Positions 1 to 5,491 of a stretch of DNA of 8,099 nucleotides are shown here, one piece after another; position 1 is the stretch's first letter; each line of letters opens with the position of its first letter. The translations under genes were made by a program, and so were the position numbers. This stretch comes from Planctomycetota bacterium (lineage in GTDB: Bacteria > Planctomycetota > PUPC01 > DSUN01), in contig VGYW01000374.1 of assembly GCA_016872875.1 (NCBI GenBank), positions 1-8,099 on the forward strand. The letters are read 5' to 3'. The notes under the pieces are model-generated. The model worked only from the letters and a program-made list of their open reading frames with translations. It had not been told where the DNA came from and ran no database searches.

Positions 1-133
1 CGCTCGTGACGTCGGGAAAGGCGTCAATCGGCAGCCTGCGCCAGGCCATGTAGCCTGCGCCCAGCACCAGCGCGCCCGCGAGAATCACCAGCAGGCGCTG
101 GCGGAGGACGAATTGGAGGGCGTGGTCGAGCAT
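1..133 (-). CDS. czcA: CzcA/CusA-family RND metal efflux pump, N-terminal 44 residues only
   Basis: Inner-membrane proton-driven pump subunit of a tripartite heavy-metal exporter; only its beginning is in the window and the rest lies beyond position 1. The ATG is at 131-133. The visible protein starts MLDHALQFVLRQRLLVILAG, runs into the first hydrophobic segment (about residues 13-28) and then reads LPIDAFPDVT (about 34-43). The short N-terminal helix, first membrane span and L-P-I-D-A-F-P-D-V motif are characteristic of the heavy-metal RND family (CzcA, CusA, CnrA). It is the last visible gene of the leftward operon, 130 nt downstream of the adaptor gene. No strong Shine-Dalgarno is seen: the leader just upstream is pyrimidine-rich on the coding strand because of a GAC/GAG tract. 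CzcA and CusA cannot be told apart from this fragment, so the metal is unknown. Confidence 0.9.
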   Translation of the reverse strand, partial: MLDHALQFVLRQRLLVILAGALVLGAGYMAWRRLPIDAFPDVTS

Positions 134-156
134 ACAGAAGGCCCCAAGAGAAGATC

Positions 157-231
157 GAGGACGAGGACGACGACGAGGACGACGACGAGGACGAGGACGA
201 GGACGACGACGAGGAGGACGAGGACGATTGG
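157..231. repeat. GAC/GAG trinucleotide tract between adaptor and pump genes
   Basis: About 75 bp made almost entirely of the triplets GAC and GAG on the plus strand. It fills most of the 130-nt gap between the adaptor stop and the pump ATG. In the leftward mRNA it becomes an uninterrupted run of GUC and CUC triplets, ending about 24 nt before the pump start. One plus-strand frame reads as Asp/Glu only, but it has no ATG start and ends at a stop near 258, so I treat it as non-coding. The pattern suggests replication slippage; its length may vary between strains. Confidence 0.85.
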
Positions 232-263
232 GGGGCGAACTGTCCCCCGGGCGGCTAGTCTGC

Positions 264-2270
264 TCACCCGGCGCCCATCTTGCCGCGGAGGATGTCGCTC
301 TTGAGCATGAAGGCGCCGCCGGCGGCCACCGTAGCGCCCGCATCGAGGCCGCTCACCACCTCGACCAAGCCGTCCTGGCTCCGGCCCGTCACAACGTCGC
401 GCCGGAGCCACAGGCCGTCCTTGATCTCCTGGAAGACGAACTGCTTGCCGTCGTCGGCGAGGACGGCCTCGCGTGGGACGAGGGCAGCCCGCTTGCCGTT
501 GGGCAGCTTCACCTCCACGGTGGCGAACATCCCGGCCTTGAGCTTCCCCTGCGTGTTGTCCAGTTGCACGCGGACGCGGACGGTGCGGGTATGCTCGTCC
601 ACGCTGCTGTCTACGAGGTCAATGGTGCCGCAGAAGGACTCGTCGCCGAAGGCGGCCACTCGCGCGGCGGCCTGGAGGGGCTTGCCGCCGGCCATGCCCG
701 CTTGAAGCGCCGCGAGGTCGCGCTCGTAGACGTTGCACCAGACCCACAGGTTCGAGAGGTCGGCGAGGGTGAAGAGCGCCGTCTCGTCCTTAACGTATCG
801 GCCCTCGGTGACGTGTTGTGCGGTGACGGTGCCCGCCATCGGGGCCTTGACGGGGAGCTGGGCGAAGTCGCCGTTGTCCTTACGCGCGCGGATGCCCTCG
901 CAGAGCTCGTGGTCAACGCCGAAGATGTGGAGTCGCTGCTCGGCGGCGTCGGCGGCGGCCTCGGCCTGCCGCACCGCGGTCTCGGCGCGGAGCGCGTCGA
1001 GCTTGAGGTTGAGCTGCGCCTCCTCGATAAGCGCCGCCAGCTCGGCCTCCGTCGTGTGGAGCTCCTGCTCGGCCTGCTCGAACTCGGCCCTGGTGGACAC
1101 CTGCTTGTCGAGTAGGGCCTTCTCGCGGTCGTGGACGGAGCGTGCGAGGCGCAGGCGCGCGGCGGCGCCCAGGAGCTTCGACTTCCACTCCCCGAGCGGC
1201 TCCTTCGACGCGGCCTGGAGCTTCCTGGGGTCGGCCAGCGGATCGCCGCCGTCCGCCTTGTCGAGCCGCGCGATGAGCTTGGCGAGCGCCGCCCCCACCG
1301 CCGCCTGACGCTCCTGCTCCTTGCGGGCGATCTCCAGCTTGGTGTAGGCGTCGAGATAGGCCGCCTTGGCCTCCCCGAACTCGCCGGAGTGCACCACCGC
1401 CAGAATGTCGCCCTTCTTCACCGCCTGGCCCAGGCGGGCGTTGACCTTCACGAGGCGTCCCGCGGCCGGCGGCGTCACATCCGTCACCCGCGAAGTGTCG
1501 AGCTGCACGCTGCCCGTGAAGCGCAGGGTTGGGACGATCTCGCGCTGCTCGACTTTGGCCGGCTTGAGGAGCGCCTTCGCAACGTCGGGCTGCACCTTCA
1601 CGGCGCCGACCTCGAAGCGGCAGTCGTCGCAGTCGATCTTGGCCACCCCGTGCTCGCACTTCTCCCTGCCGACGGCCCCTTTTGCGGCGGCGGGCGGCTT
1701 GAGGGTCTTCGCAACGTCCGGGTTGCACTTCACGCACTGCGATTCGGGCAGGTTGTGCTCGGCACACCAGTCGCCCTTCGCCTTGAACTTCTCGATGAGG
1801 CCGGGGTTGCAGCGGGTGCAGGCCGATTCGGGCACGCCGTGGCCCGCACACCAGTCCACACCACCCGCGCCGCAGCCAGTGGCGGCGGCCGCTTTGCCGG
1901 TGGCCGGCGGCTTGAGCTTGGCCGCGACCTCCGGGTTGCACTTCACGCACCGCGACTCCGGCAGGCCGTGCTCGGCACACCAGTCCCCCTTCGCCTTGAA
2001 CTTGGCGATGAGGTCCGGGTTGCAGCGCGTGCAGGCCGACTCCGGCACGCCGTGTTCCGCACACCAGTCCGCCCCCTCTGGTGGTTGTGGGCGGGGCGTC
2101 TCTGCCCCGCGTTCTACAGCCGCGGGCGGCTGTGCCACAGACTCTGCCGGCTTGGCCGCGCCCAGACGAAGCTGAAGGCTCCCCGTGCGCCACAGGAAGA
2201 CGCCGGTGAGGGCGGTGAAGACGAACAGCGCCCAGCCCGCGTGGCTCAGCGCGCTCAGGACTTTCCTCAT
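264..2270 (-). CDS. czcB: CzcB/CusB-type periplasmic adaptor (HlyD/MFP family) with five Cys/His metal-binding motifs
   Basis: Periplasmic adaptor linking the inner-membrane RND pump to the outer-membrane channel. The protein is 668 residues from the ATG at 2268-2270, chosen because AAGGAG lies 6 nt upstream; the frame stays open 32 codons further but only through repeat DNA. Residues about 11-28 form a membrane anchor. Residues 46-62 come from an inserted DNA repeat. Four W-C-x-[EG]-H-x-x-P-E-S-x-C-x-x-C-N-P motifs follow at about 69-85, 97-113, 140-156 and 168-184, then a fifth, looser C-E-H-G-V-x5-C-x-x-C at 205-217. The classic adaptor fold comes next: barrel-sandwich half (about 262-295), long Ala/Glu/Lys coiled-coil hairpin (300-445), second half with KAPMAGTV (475-482), beta-barrel (about 505-590, with RTVRVRV and LKAGMFATVEV) and a membrane-proximal domain to the end. 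CusB and CzcB homologues are usually shorter, the extra length being the Cys/His region. The metal is not determined; zinc-like or copper-like binding by C-x-x-C plus His is inference. Confidence 0.93.
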   Translation of the reverse strand: MRKVLSALSHAGWALFVFTALTGVFLWRTGSLQLRLGAAKPAESVAQPPAAVERGAETPRPQPPEGADWCAEHGVPESACTRCNPDLIAKFKAKGDWCAEHGLPESRCVKCNPEVAAKLKPPATGKAAAATGCGAGGVDWCAGHGVPESACTRCNPGLIEKFKAKGDWCAEHNLPESQCVKCNPDVAKTLKPPAAAKGAVGREKCEHGVAKIDCDDCRFEVGAVKVQPDVAKALLKPAKVEQREIVPTLRFTGSVQLDTSRVTDVTPPAAGRLVKVNARLGQAVKKGDILAVVHSGEFGEAKAAYLDAYTKLEIARKEQERQAAVGAALAKLIARLDKADGGDPLADPRKLQAASKEPLGEWKSKLLGAAARLRLARSVHDREKALLDKQVSTRAEFEQAEQELHTTEAELAALIEEAQLNLKLDALRAETAVRQAEAAADAAEQRLHIFGVDHELCEGIRARKDNGDFAQLPVKAPMAGTVTAQHVTEGRYVKDETALFTLADLSNLWVWCNVYERDLAALQAGMAGGKPLQAAARVAAFGDESFCGTIDLVDSSVDEHTRTVRVRVQLDNTQGKLKAGMFATVEVKLPNGKRAALVPREAVLADDGKQFVFQEIKDGLWLRRDVVTGRSQDGLVEVVSGLDAGATVAAGGAFMLKSDILRGKMGAG
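1689..2069 (-). repeat. Tandem duplication of a 56-codon double Cys/His module inside the adaptor gene
   Basis: Residues 68-123 and 139-194 are two copies of the same 56-residue unit, 71 residues apart. Each unit holds two Cys/His motifs separated by a lysine-rich linker (FKAKGDW in both) and ends in LKPPA. DNA copies lie at about 1902-2069 and 1689-1856. The first motif of each unit has C-T-R-C-N-P and the second C-V-K-C-N-P. Motif 1 thus matches motif 3 and motif 2 matches motif 4, showing that a pre-existing pair was duplicated as a block. The spacer contains an extra Cys (residue 133) in T-G-C-G-A-G-G. Confidence 0.9.
2087..2133. repeat. Copy of the dispersed GC-hairpin repeat inside the adaptor coding region
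   Basis: Two adjacent perfect inverted repeats. GCGGGGC (2091-2097) pairs with GCCCCGC (2104-2110) across the loop gtctct, and ACAGCCGC (2116-2123) pairs with GCGGCTGT (2126-2133) across GG. The stretch from 2090 to 2112 is the same sequence as the intergenic hairpins near 5175-5198 and 7146-7169. It is read in frame as about residues 46-62, giving RGAETPRPQ from the first hairpin. It lies between the membrane anchor and the first Cys/His motif, a flexible linker where an insertion would be tolerated. Confidence 0.88.
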
Positions 2271-2276
2271 TGATGG

Positions 2277-2282
2277 CTCCTT
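2277..2282 (-). promoter_or_regulatory. Shine-Dalgarno site of the adaptor gene
   Basis: AAGGAG on the minus strand, 6 nt before the ATG at 2270. It is the strongest ribosome binding site of the leftward operon and fixes the start over upstream in-frame codons that lie in the GGATGATT-type repeat. Confidence 0.8.
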
Positions 2283-2304
2283 TTCTCTTTGGGCCAAGAT
2301 GATT

Positions 2305-2396
2305 GGATGATTGGATGATTGGATGAGTGGATGAATGGAAGACTCGTGACCAGCCTGCTCTTTCATTCATCCATTCGTCCAACCATCCATTCATCC
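2305..2396. repeat. GGATGATT/GGATGAATGG repeat arranged as a long imperfect inverted repeat
   Basis: Arm 2305-2339 is a run of 8-9 bp units (ggatgatt, ggatgagt, ggatgaat). Arm 2362-2396 is its reverse complement with 5 mismatches in 35 positions by my count; the 22-nt centre carries actcgtgaccagcctgctct. The right arm overlaps the stop codon of the outer-membrane gene (2391-2393). The element fills most of the 120-nt gap before the adaptor gene, so the leftward transcript could fold it into a long hairpin between the two cistrons. Confidence 0.85.
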
Positions 2397-3794
2397 TCCT
2401 TCCTTGCGGCTCGCGGCCGCTGTGGGAACAAAGCTCTGGCCGATGAGCCGCTCGACTTCGGCCAGAGCCTTATGGTATTCGGCCAGGGCGGCGATCAGGT
2501 CGCCCCGGGCCTCGAAGAGCGTTCGCTGGGCATCGAGGACGTCGAGGAAGGCGAACTTGCCTTCCTTGAACCCCTCGTTTGCCAGTGCGTAGGCCGCCTG
2601 CGAGGCGGGCAACACCTCGGCCTGGATGCCCCGGACCTCCTCGAAGGCCGAGGCGAGCTCGCCATAGGCCACGGCGAGCTCGGCGCGGGCCTTGGCCTCC
2701 GCCGCGCGCTTCTCCTCCAGGGCCTTGGCCGCGCGGTAGCGCGCCTCCAGGATGCCCCCCTGGTTGCGGTCGAAGATCGGCAGCGGCAGCACCAGCCCGA
2801 GGAGCATCGCCGCGTCCTCAGACTCCCCGAAGTAGCCCAGGCCGGGGCTCAGGCTCAGGTTCGGGATGCGGTTCGCCCGCTCGAGCTCCAGTGCGGCCTG
2901 CCGCTGCTGCATCTCGTCCTCCCACCGCGCGATGTCAGGGTTCTGCTTGAGCAGAGCCGCCAGGCCAGCCCACTGCGATTGCGGATTGAAATCCGAAACC
3001 GGGACGGCAAGGTCGCCGAGCACCCGCTCAAACGCCGGCACGGTGCCGCCCCAGAGCGTGACGAGTCGGCGCCTTGCGGCCTCGGCCTTGTGGCGGGCCT
3101 GGCCCAGCCCGATGCGGGCGGTGGCGAGCTCCGCCTTCGCCTTGTGCTCCTCAAGGGGCGCCACCTTGCCCGCCCGCACCCGCTCGGCCACCACGCCCAG
3201 CACCCGCTCGGCAAGGGCGGCGAGCTCCTCGGCCAGCTTCACCCGCTCCTGCGCCGCCACTGCCTCCACGAATGCCTTCGCCGTGTCGGTCAGCACGTCG
3301 AGGCGTTTCGCCTCGTAGTCCCACGCGGCCAGCCGCCCCTCTGCGGCGGCGGCACGCACCCGCTTGAGGCGTTTGCCGCCGAGCTCGATCACCTGGCTTA
3401 GCTGAAGCGTGGCCTCGAGGCCCTTGAGGCCCCGCTTGTCGCCCGTGCCGCCGAAGCCCTCGAAGCCGGCCTCCAGCTCAGGGTTCGGGCGCAGCCCGGC
3501 CTGGAGCATCTTCGCCTCGGCCACGCGGAGGTCCCACGACGCCCCGGCCAGCTCCGGGCTGTGCAGCAGGGCGAGCGCCAGGGCCTCGCGGAGCGCCAGC
3601 GCCGCCTTCGGCTCGTCGGCAGTTGGCGCCGCCGCGCCCTCGGGCGCCTCGCGCGGCGCATCATACGTCTTCAGCTCCGCGCCCAACGGGCGGCGCGGCA
3701 CGGGCGCCAACTGGGGCACGATCGGCCGCGCACAACCCGCCGCCACTGCCGCCAGCAGCACCCACCCTAAGCGAATCCCGTGCAGTCTCCTCAT
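2391..3794 (-). CDS. czcC: CzcC/CusC-type outer-membrane efflux lipoprotein (TolC/OEP family)
   Basis: Outer-membrane channel of the tripartite metal exporter; 467 residues, usual for CusC/CzcC. The ATG at 3792-3794 is preferred because it is followed by a lipoprotein signal: basic start (MRRLHGIRLG), hydrophobic stretch WVLLAAVAAG and a Cys at residue 21 as the likely lipidated residue. A GGAG lies 9 nt upstream. The frame is open 34 codons further upstream but that part is palindromic repeat DNA. The mature protein shows the OEP pattern: ALREALALALLHSPEL, the R-P-N-P-E-L motif, ELGGKRLKR, long Ala/Glu/Arg-rich helices, and a second half with LPLPIFDRNQGGI followed by another helical pair ending in LLGQ-like ERLIGQSF. 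It sits between the Cys-rich protein gene (147-nt gap) and the adaptor gene (120-nt gap) on the same strand. The family is secure; the substrate is inferred only from the neighbours. Confidence 0.93.
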   Translation of the reverse strand: MRRLHGIRLGWVLLAAVAAGCARPIVPQLAPVPRRPLGAELKTYDAPREAPEGAAAPTADEPKAALALREALALALLHSPELAGASWDLRVAEAKMLQAGLRPNPELEAGFEGFGGTGDKRGLKGLEATLQLSQVIELGGKRLKRVRAAAAEGRLAAWDYEAKRLDVLTDTAKAFVEAVAAQERVKLAEELAALAERVLGVVAERVRAGKVAPLEEHKAKAELATARIGLGQARHKAEAARRRLVTLWGGTVPAFERVLGDLAVPVSDFNPQSQWAGLAALLKQNPDIARWEDEMQQRQAALELERANRIPNLSLSPGLGYFGESEDAAMLLGLVLPLPIFDRNQGGILEARYRAAKALEEKRAAEAKARAELAVAYGELASAFEEVRGIQAEVLPASQAAYALANEGFKEGKFAFLDVLDAQRTLFEARGDLIAALAEYHKALAEVERLIGQSFVPTAAASRKEGG

Positions 3795-3843
3795 CTCGGC
3801 GCTCTCCGAACCCTTGCACACTGAGTTGCCGTTGCCGATTCCC

Positions 3844-3915
3844 GTAGCGGCAAGCGTCCCGCTTGCCGATGGAGCGCTGCCCGTCACGTTCCACAAGCGG
3901 GACGCTTGTGGCTAC
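3844..3915. repeat. Pair of palindromes that can also form one long stem
   Basis: CGGCAAGCG (3848-3856) pairs with CGCTTGCCG (3860-3868) over TCC. CCACAAGCG (3891-3899) pairs with CGCTTGTGG (3903-3911) over GGA. In addition the whole left 25 bp (3844-3868) is the reverse complement of the right 25 bp (3891-3915) except at four positions, and the outermost GTAGC/GCTAC pair only in the long form. The element lies about 50 nt upstream of the outer-membrane gene start, inside the operon leader for that cistron. Confidence 0.88.
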
Positions 3916-3941
3916 ATCGAACCAGAATCGTGGGGAGCTGC

Positions 3942-4379
3942 CTAGATTCGGAGAACGACGCTGCGGAGAGAGAGGATGGGAGCCGAACGGGCGGGAACCT
4001 GGAGCCAGACGCTGAGGGTCCAGTGGCCTGCGACGAGTGTCTGCTCGCTCGCCCCTTGACACTTGTCACTCGCCACCTGGGGAGGCGGCAGCGTGCGGCC
4101 GGACTGGGGGGCCTGGTGGTCGTCGGCCGCGAAGCTCAGCGGAATGTCCATACAACTGGCGCAATCGCCCGAGAAAACCAGCCACTGCTGCACCGACGCC
4201 CCGCTGGGGTCCTTCGCCTCGGGCTGGTCGCACCCGCCGCAGCAGCGGCTGTTGGGCAGCTCCAGCCCGATGTGGCCGTCCAGCCCCACGCAGAGCCGGT
4301 GGCCGCTCAGCCCCGCCAGCAACACCCCGGCATAGGCCGCCATTGCGAGCCAACGCGTGTGAATACCCGGAACCCTCAT
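3942..4379 (-). CDS. Small secreted Cys-rich protein, first gene of the metal efflux operon; function unknown
   Basis: 145 residues from the ATG at 4377-4379; an in-frame TTG at 4389-4391 is an alternative start and neither has a strong ribosome binding site. Residues about 9-26 form a signal peptide or membrane anchor (WLAMAAYAGVLLAGLSG). The following region has L-C-V-G-x-D-G-H-I-G-L-E (29-40), C-C-G-G-C (46-50) and G-D-C-A-S-C-M-D-I-P-L (71-81), giving closely spaced cysteines with a His, and then a long Pro/Ser/Gln-rich tail without clear domains. Short exported proteins with an L-C-x-G-x-D-G-H-[IV]-x-L-E start and a G-D-C-x-x-C-x-D-I-P-L motif are, from memory, often seen next to Czc-type exporters, but I cannot name a characterised member. 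Position as first cistron behind the promoter and the C-x-x-C motif suggest periplasmic metal binding or sensing. That role is inference. Confidence 0.8.
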   Translation of the reverse strand: MRVPGIHTRWLAMAAYAGVLLAGLSGHRLCVGLDGHIGLELPNSRCCGGCDQPEAKDPSGASVQQWLVFSGDCASCMDIPLSFAADDHQAPQSGRTLPPPQVASDKCQGASEQTLVAGHWTLSVWLQVPARSAPILSLRSVVLRI

Positions 4380-4427
4380 GGCCAGCCCCAACTGTCACCC
4401 GGCCGCCCTTTTCATTTCTCTTCGCAT

Positions 4428-4456
4428 ATTCTCGCGCGCCGAGCGGCGCTTGTCAA
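4428..4456 (-). promoter_or_regulatory. Predicted sigma70-type promoter of the metal efflux operon
   Basis: On the minus strand, a perfect -35 TTGACA (4451-4456) is followed by a 17-nt spacer and the -10 hexamer GAGAAT (4428-4433, four of six consensus bases). Transcription would begin near 4420, leaving a leader of about 40 nt before the Cys-rich protein. The leader contains a possible 6-codon reading frame (ATG AAA AGG GCG GCC GGG TGA). No obvious MerR-type spaced dyad is seen over the promoter, and no regulator gene is present in the window. Confidence 0.6.
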
Positions 4457-4611
4457 GCGGCAATCGCGGGCACGTGTCCCCCAGGAGCCTGCCCCTGCTC
4501 GGCCTCAAGCCGCTTGATCGCGCGGCGGAGGGCGGCGCGCTGGCGCCCGACGGCCGAGGGCTTCTTCTCGGCCAGGCCGGTCGTGATGAGCTGAAGGCGC
4601 CGGCCCGAATG
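4453..4611 (-). other. Possible coding remnant ahead of the efflux promoter; not recognised
   Basis: A minus-strand frame ending in TGA at 4453-4455 reads QLITTGLAEKKPSAVGRQRA and then an amphipathic basic/acidic helix ALRRAIKRLEAEQGQ. Its codons are strongly biased to G or C in third position, as in the real genes of the window. The upstream part of the frame (toward 4866) looks like repeat-derived sequence and gives no convincing start. It may be the 3' end of a decayed gene or a chance open frame. I cannot assign a family. Confidence 0.2.
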
Positions 4612-4770
4612 CCCTGGCGACACGTGGGCCGCGTGTCGGACCCCGTACGGCGGGGCATCGAGCGGCGCCACAGGCTCAACCAAAGTCGGCAGCCGGCCGG
4701 GTAAGGCGTGCATACCTGCACGCGGAACGCGTCCCGGCCGGGGCCAGGGGCGTGGGTCGCGACGTCCCAA

Positions 4771-4784
4771 CATTCCATAGAATG
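4771..4784. repeat. CATTCCATAGAATG palindrome, copy 1 of 3
   Basis: Near-perfect 14-bp dyad with one mismatch, flanked by CCAA on the left and GTGAGAAC on the right. The flanks continue to match copy 3 at 7025 (tgagaac, then cgcccgc), so the repeated unit is longer than the dyad. No core repeat follows within this copy. Confidence 0.75.
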
Positions 4785-5056
4785 TGAGAACACCGCCCGC
4801 GCTTGCTGAGTGGAGGTCGCCGGGGGGTGGGGCGGCCAGGCGGCTTCCGCCGTGCCACAGTCGCACAGGATCGCAGGATCATGAAGAGCCTCTCCCCACC
4901 AGCCGGGCGCGACGCGGGAGCTCAGTGGCTGGCACGATTGCCACGATGGCCAGCACGAGTTCAGGGAGGCTGCGGAGGCAGCCCTGGGCGCACACGCCTC
5001 TGGTGGCTGCGCCGAGAGTGAAGTCGGGGCTGGGCGTGTGGCAAGCGATGTTCAAA

Positions 5057-5070
5057 CATTCTATAGAATG
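5057..5070. repeat. CATTCTATAGAATG palindrome, copy 2 of 3
   Basis: Perfect 14-bp palindrome. It begins the composite repeat A: about 65 bp later come the GC hairpins, then the core repeat. GAAGTGGA (5120-5127) before the hairpins recurs in copy C at 7091-7098. Confidence 0.8.
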
Positions 5071-5135
5071 ATTGAATATCACCTGCTCCCCCAGCGGAGG
5101 CCGGCAGGAAAGCTGGGGTGAAGTGGATGTCCATC

Positions 5136-5282
5136 GGCGGGGCGTCTCTGCCGTGGGCGGGGCGTCTCTGCCGTGGGCGGGGCGTCTCTGCCCCGCGTCG
5201 CTCGGCGCGGACCGCCTTGTGGGCGGGGCCTCCGTGCCCCGCGTCTTTCTCTTCCTGTCTTCGCGGGGGACAGAGCCCCCGC
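5136..5282. repeat. Cluster of GC-rich hairpin units upstream of core repeat A
   Basis: Two tandem 20-bp units gggcggggcgtctctgccgt (about 5136-5174) lead into a complete hairpin, GCGGGGC-gtctct-GCCCCGC (about 5177-5196). A second complete hairpin lies at 5223-5242 (loop ctccgt) and a third at 5263-5282 (GCGGGGG-acagag-CCCCCGC). All three have perfect 7-bp arms and a 6-nt loop. The third shows a paired change at the innermost arm position. Confidence 0.85.
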
Positions 5283-5416
5283 CCACATTGCTCCAGAATC
5301 CTTGCGAGCCATCTGGCCCGACCACACGACATTCCGCAGGCGTTGCGGGAAAGGAGGATTGCGGAGGCAAGCACCCTGACGCTCCCCGTCGCCGCTGTAG
5401 GATCGCACCAGTGGCG
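5278..5416 (+). repeat. Core dispersed repeat, copy A
   Basis: About 140 bp beginning CCCGCCCACATTGCTCCAGA. It matches copy B (6267-6406) over its full length and copy C (7212-7322) over about 110 bp, all in the same orientation. Shared blocks include GCGAGCCATCTG, CGACCACACGA, CATTCCGCAGG and GGATTGCG-GGCAAGC. Inside is a small stem CCGCA-N5-TGCGG. No open frame is conserved between the copies, so a non-coding element is favoured. Confidence 0.85.
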
Positions 5417-5491
5417 CGGTATTGCCGACCGACCAACACCCCAAGCGCCCCACGGCGGCGTGTTCGAGATTGCGGCTGGCGTCGCCGGAGT

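Larger units (their letters stand above)
4457..5491. other. Gene-poor kilobase with dispersed repeats
   Basis: Apart from the possible remnant at its left end I find no convincing gene here. It holds two copies of the CATTC..GAATG palindrome (4771-4784, 5057-5070), a tandem cluster of GC hairpins (5136-5282) and core repeat A (5278-5416). The 270 bp between the two palindromes are GC-rich and unrecognised. One minus-strand frame there includes a hydrophobic stretch (LPELVLAIVAIVPATEL), but it has no credible start or ribosome binding site. Confidence 0.6.

Noticed and set aside
157..258. Acidic Asp/Glu-only peptide on the plus strand
   Set aside because: No ATG or ribosome binding site in frame, and composition is fully explained by the triplet repeat.
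85..411. Minus-strand frame with a long Val/Leu run that looks like a membrane segment
   Set aside because: The hydrophobic run is only the GAC/GAG tract read in one frame, and the frame overlaps both the adaptor end and the pump start.
228..1115. Long plus-strand open frame opposite the adaptor gene
   Set aside because: It is the antisense shadow of high-GC coding sequence. The minus frame has clear adaptor motifs and a ribosome binding site; this one resembles no family.
1131..2273. 380-codon plus-strand open frame
   Set aside because: Antisense shadow of the adaptor gene; its apparent internal repetition mirrors the Cys/His module duplication.
2319..3401. 360-codon plus-strand open frame
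   Set aside because: Starts inside the GGATGATT-type repeat and runs antisense to the outer-membrane efflux gene; no credible start or domains.
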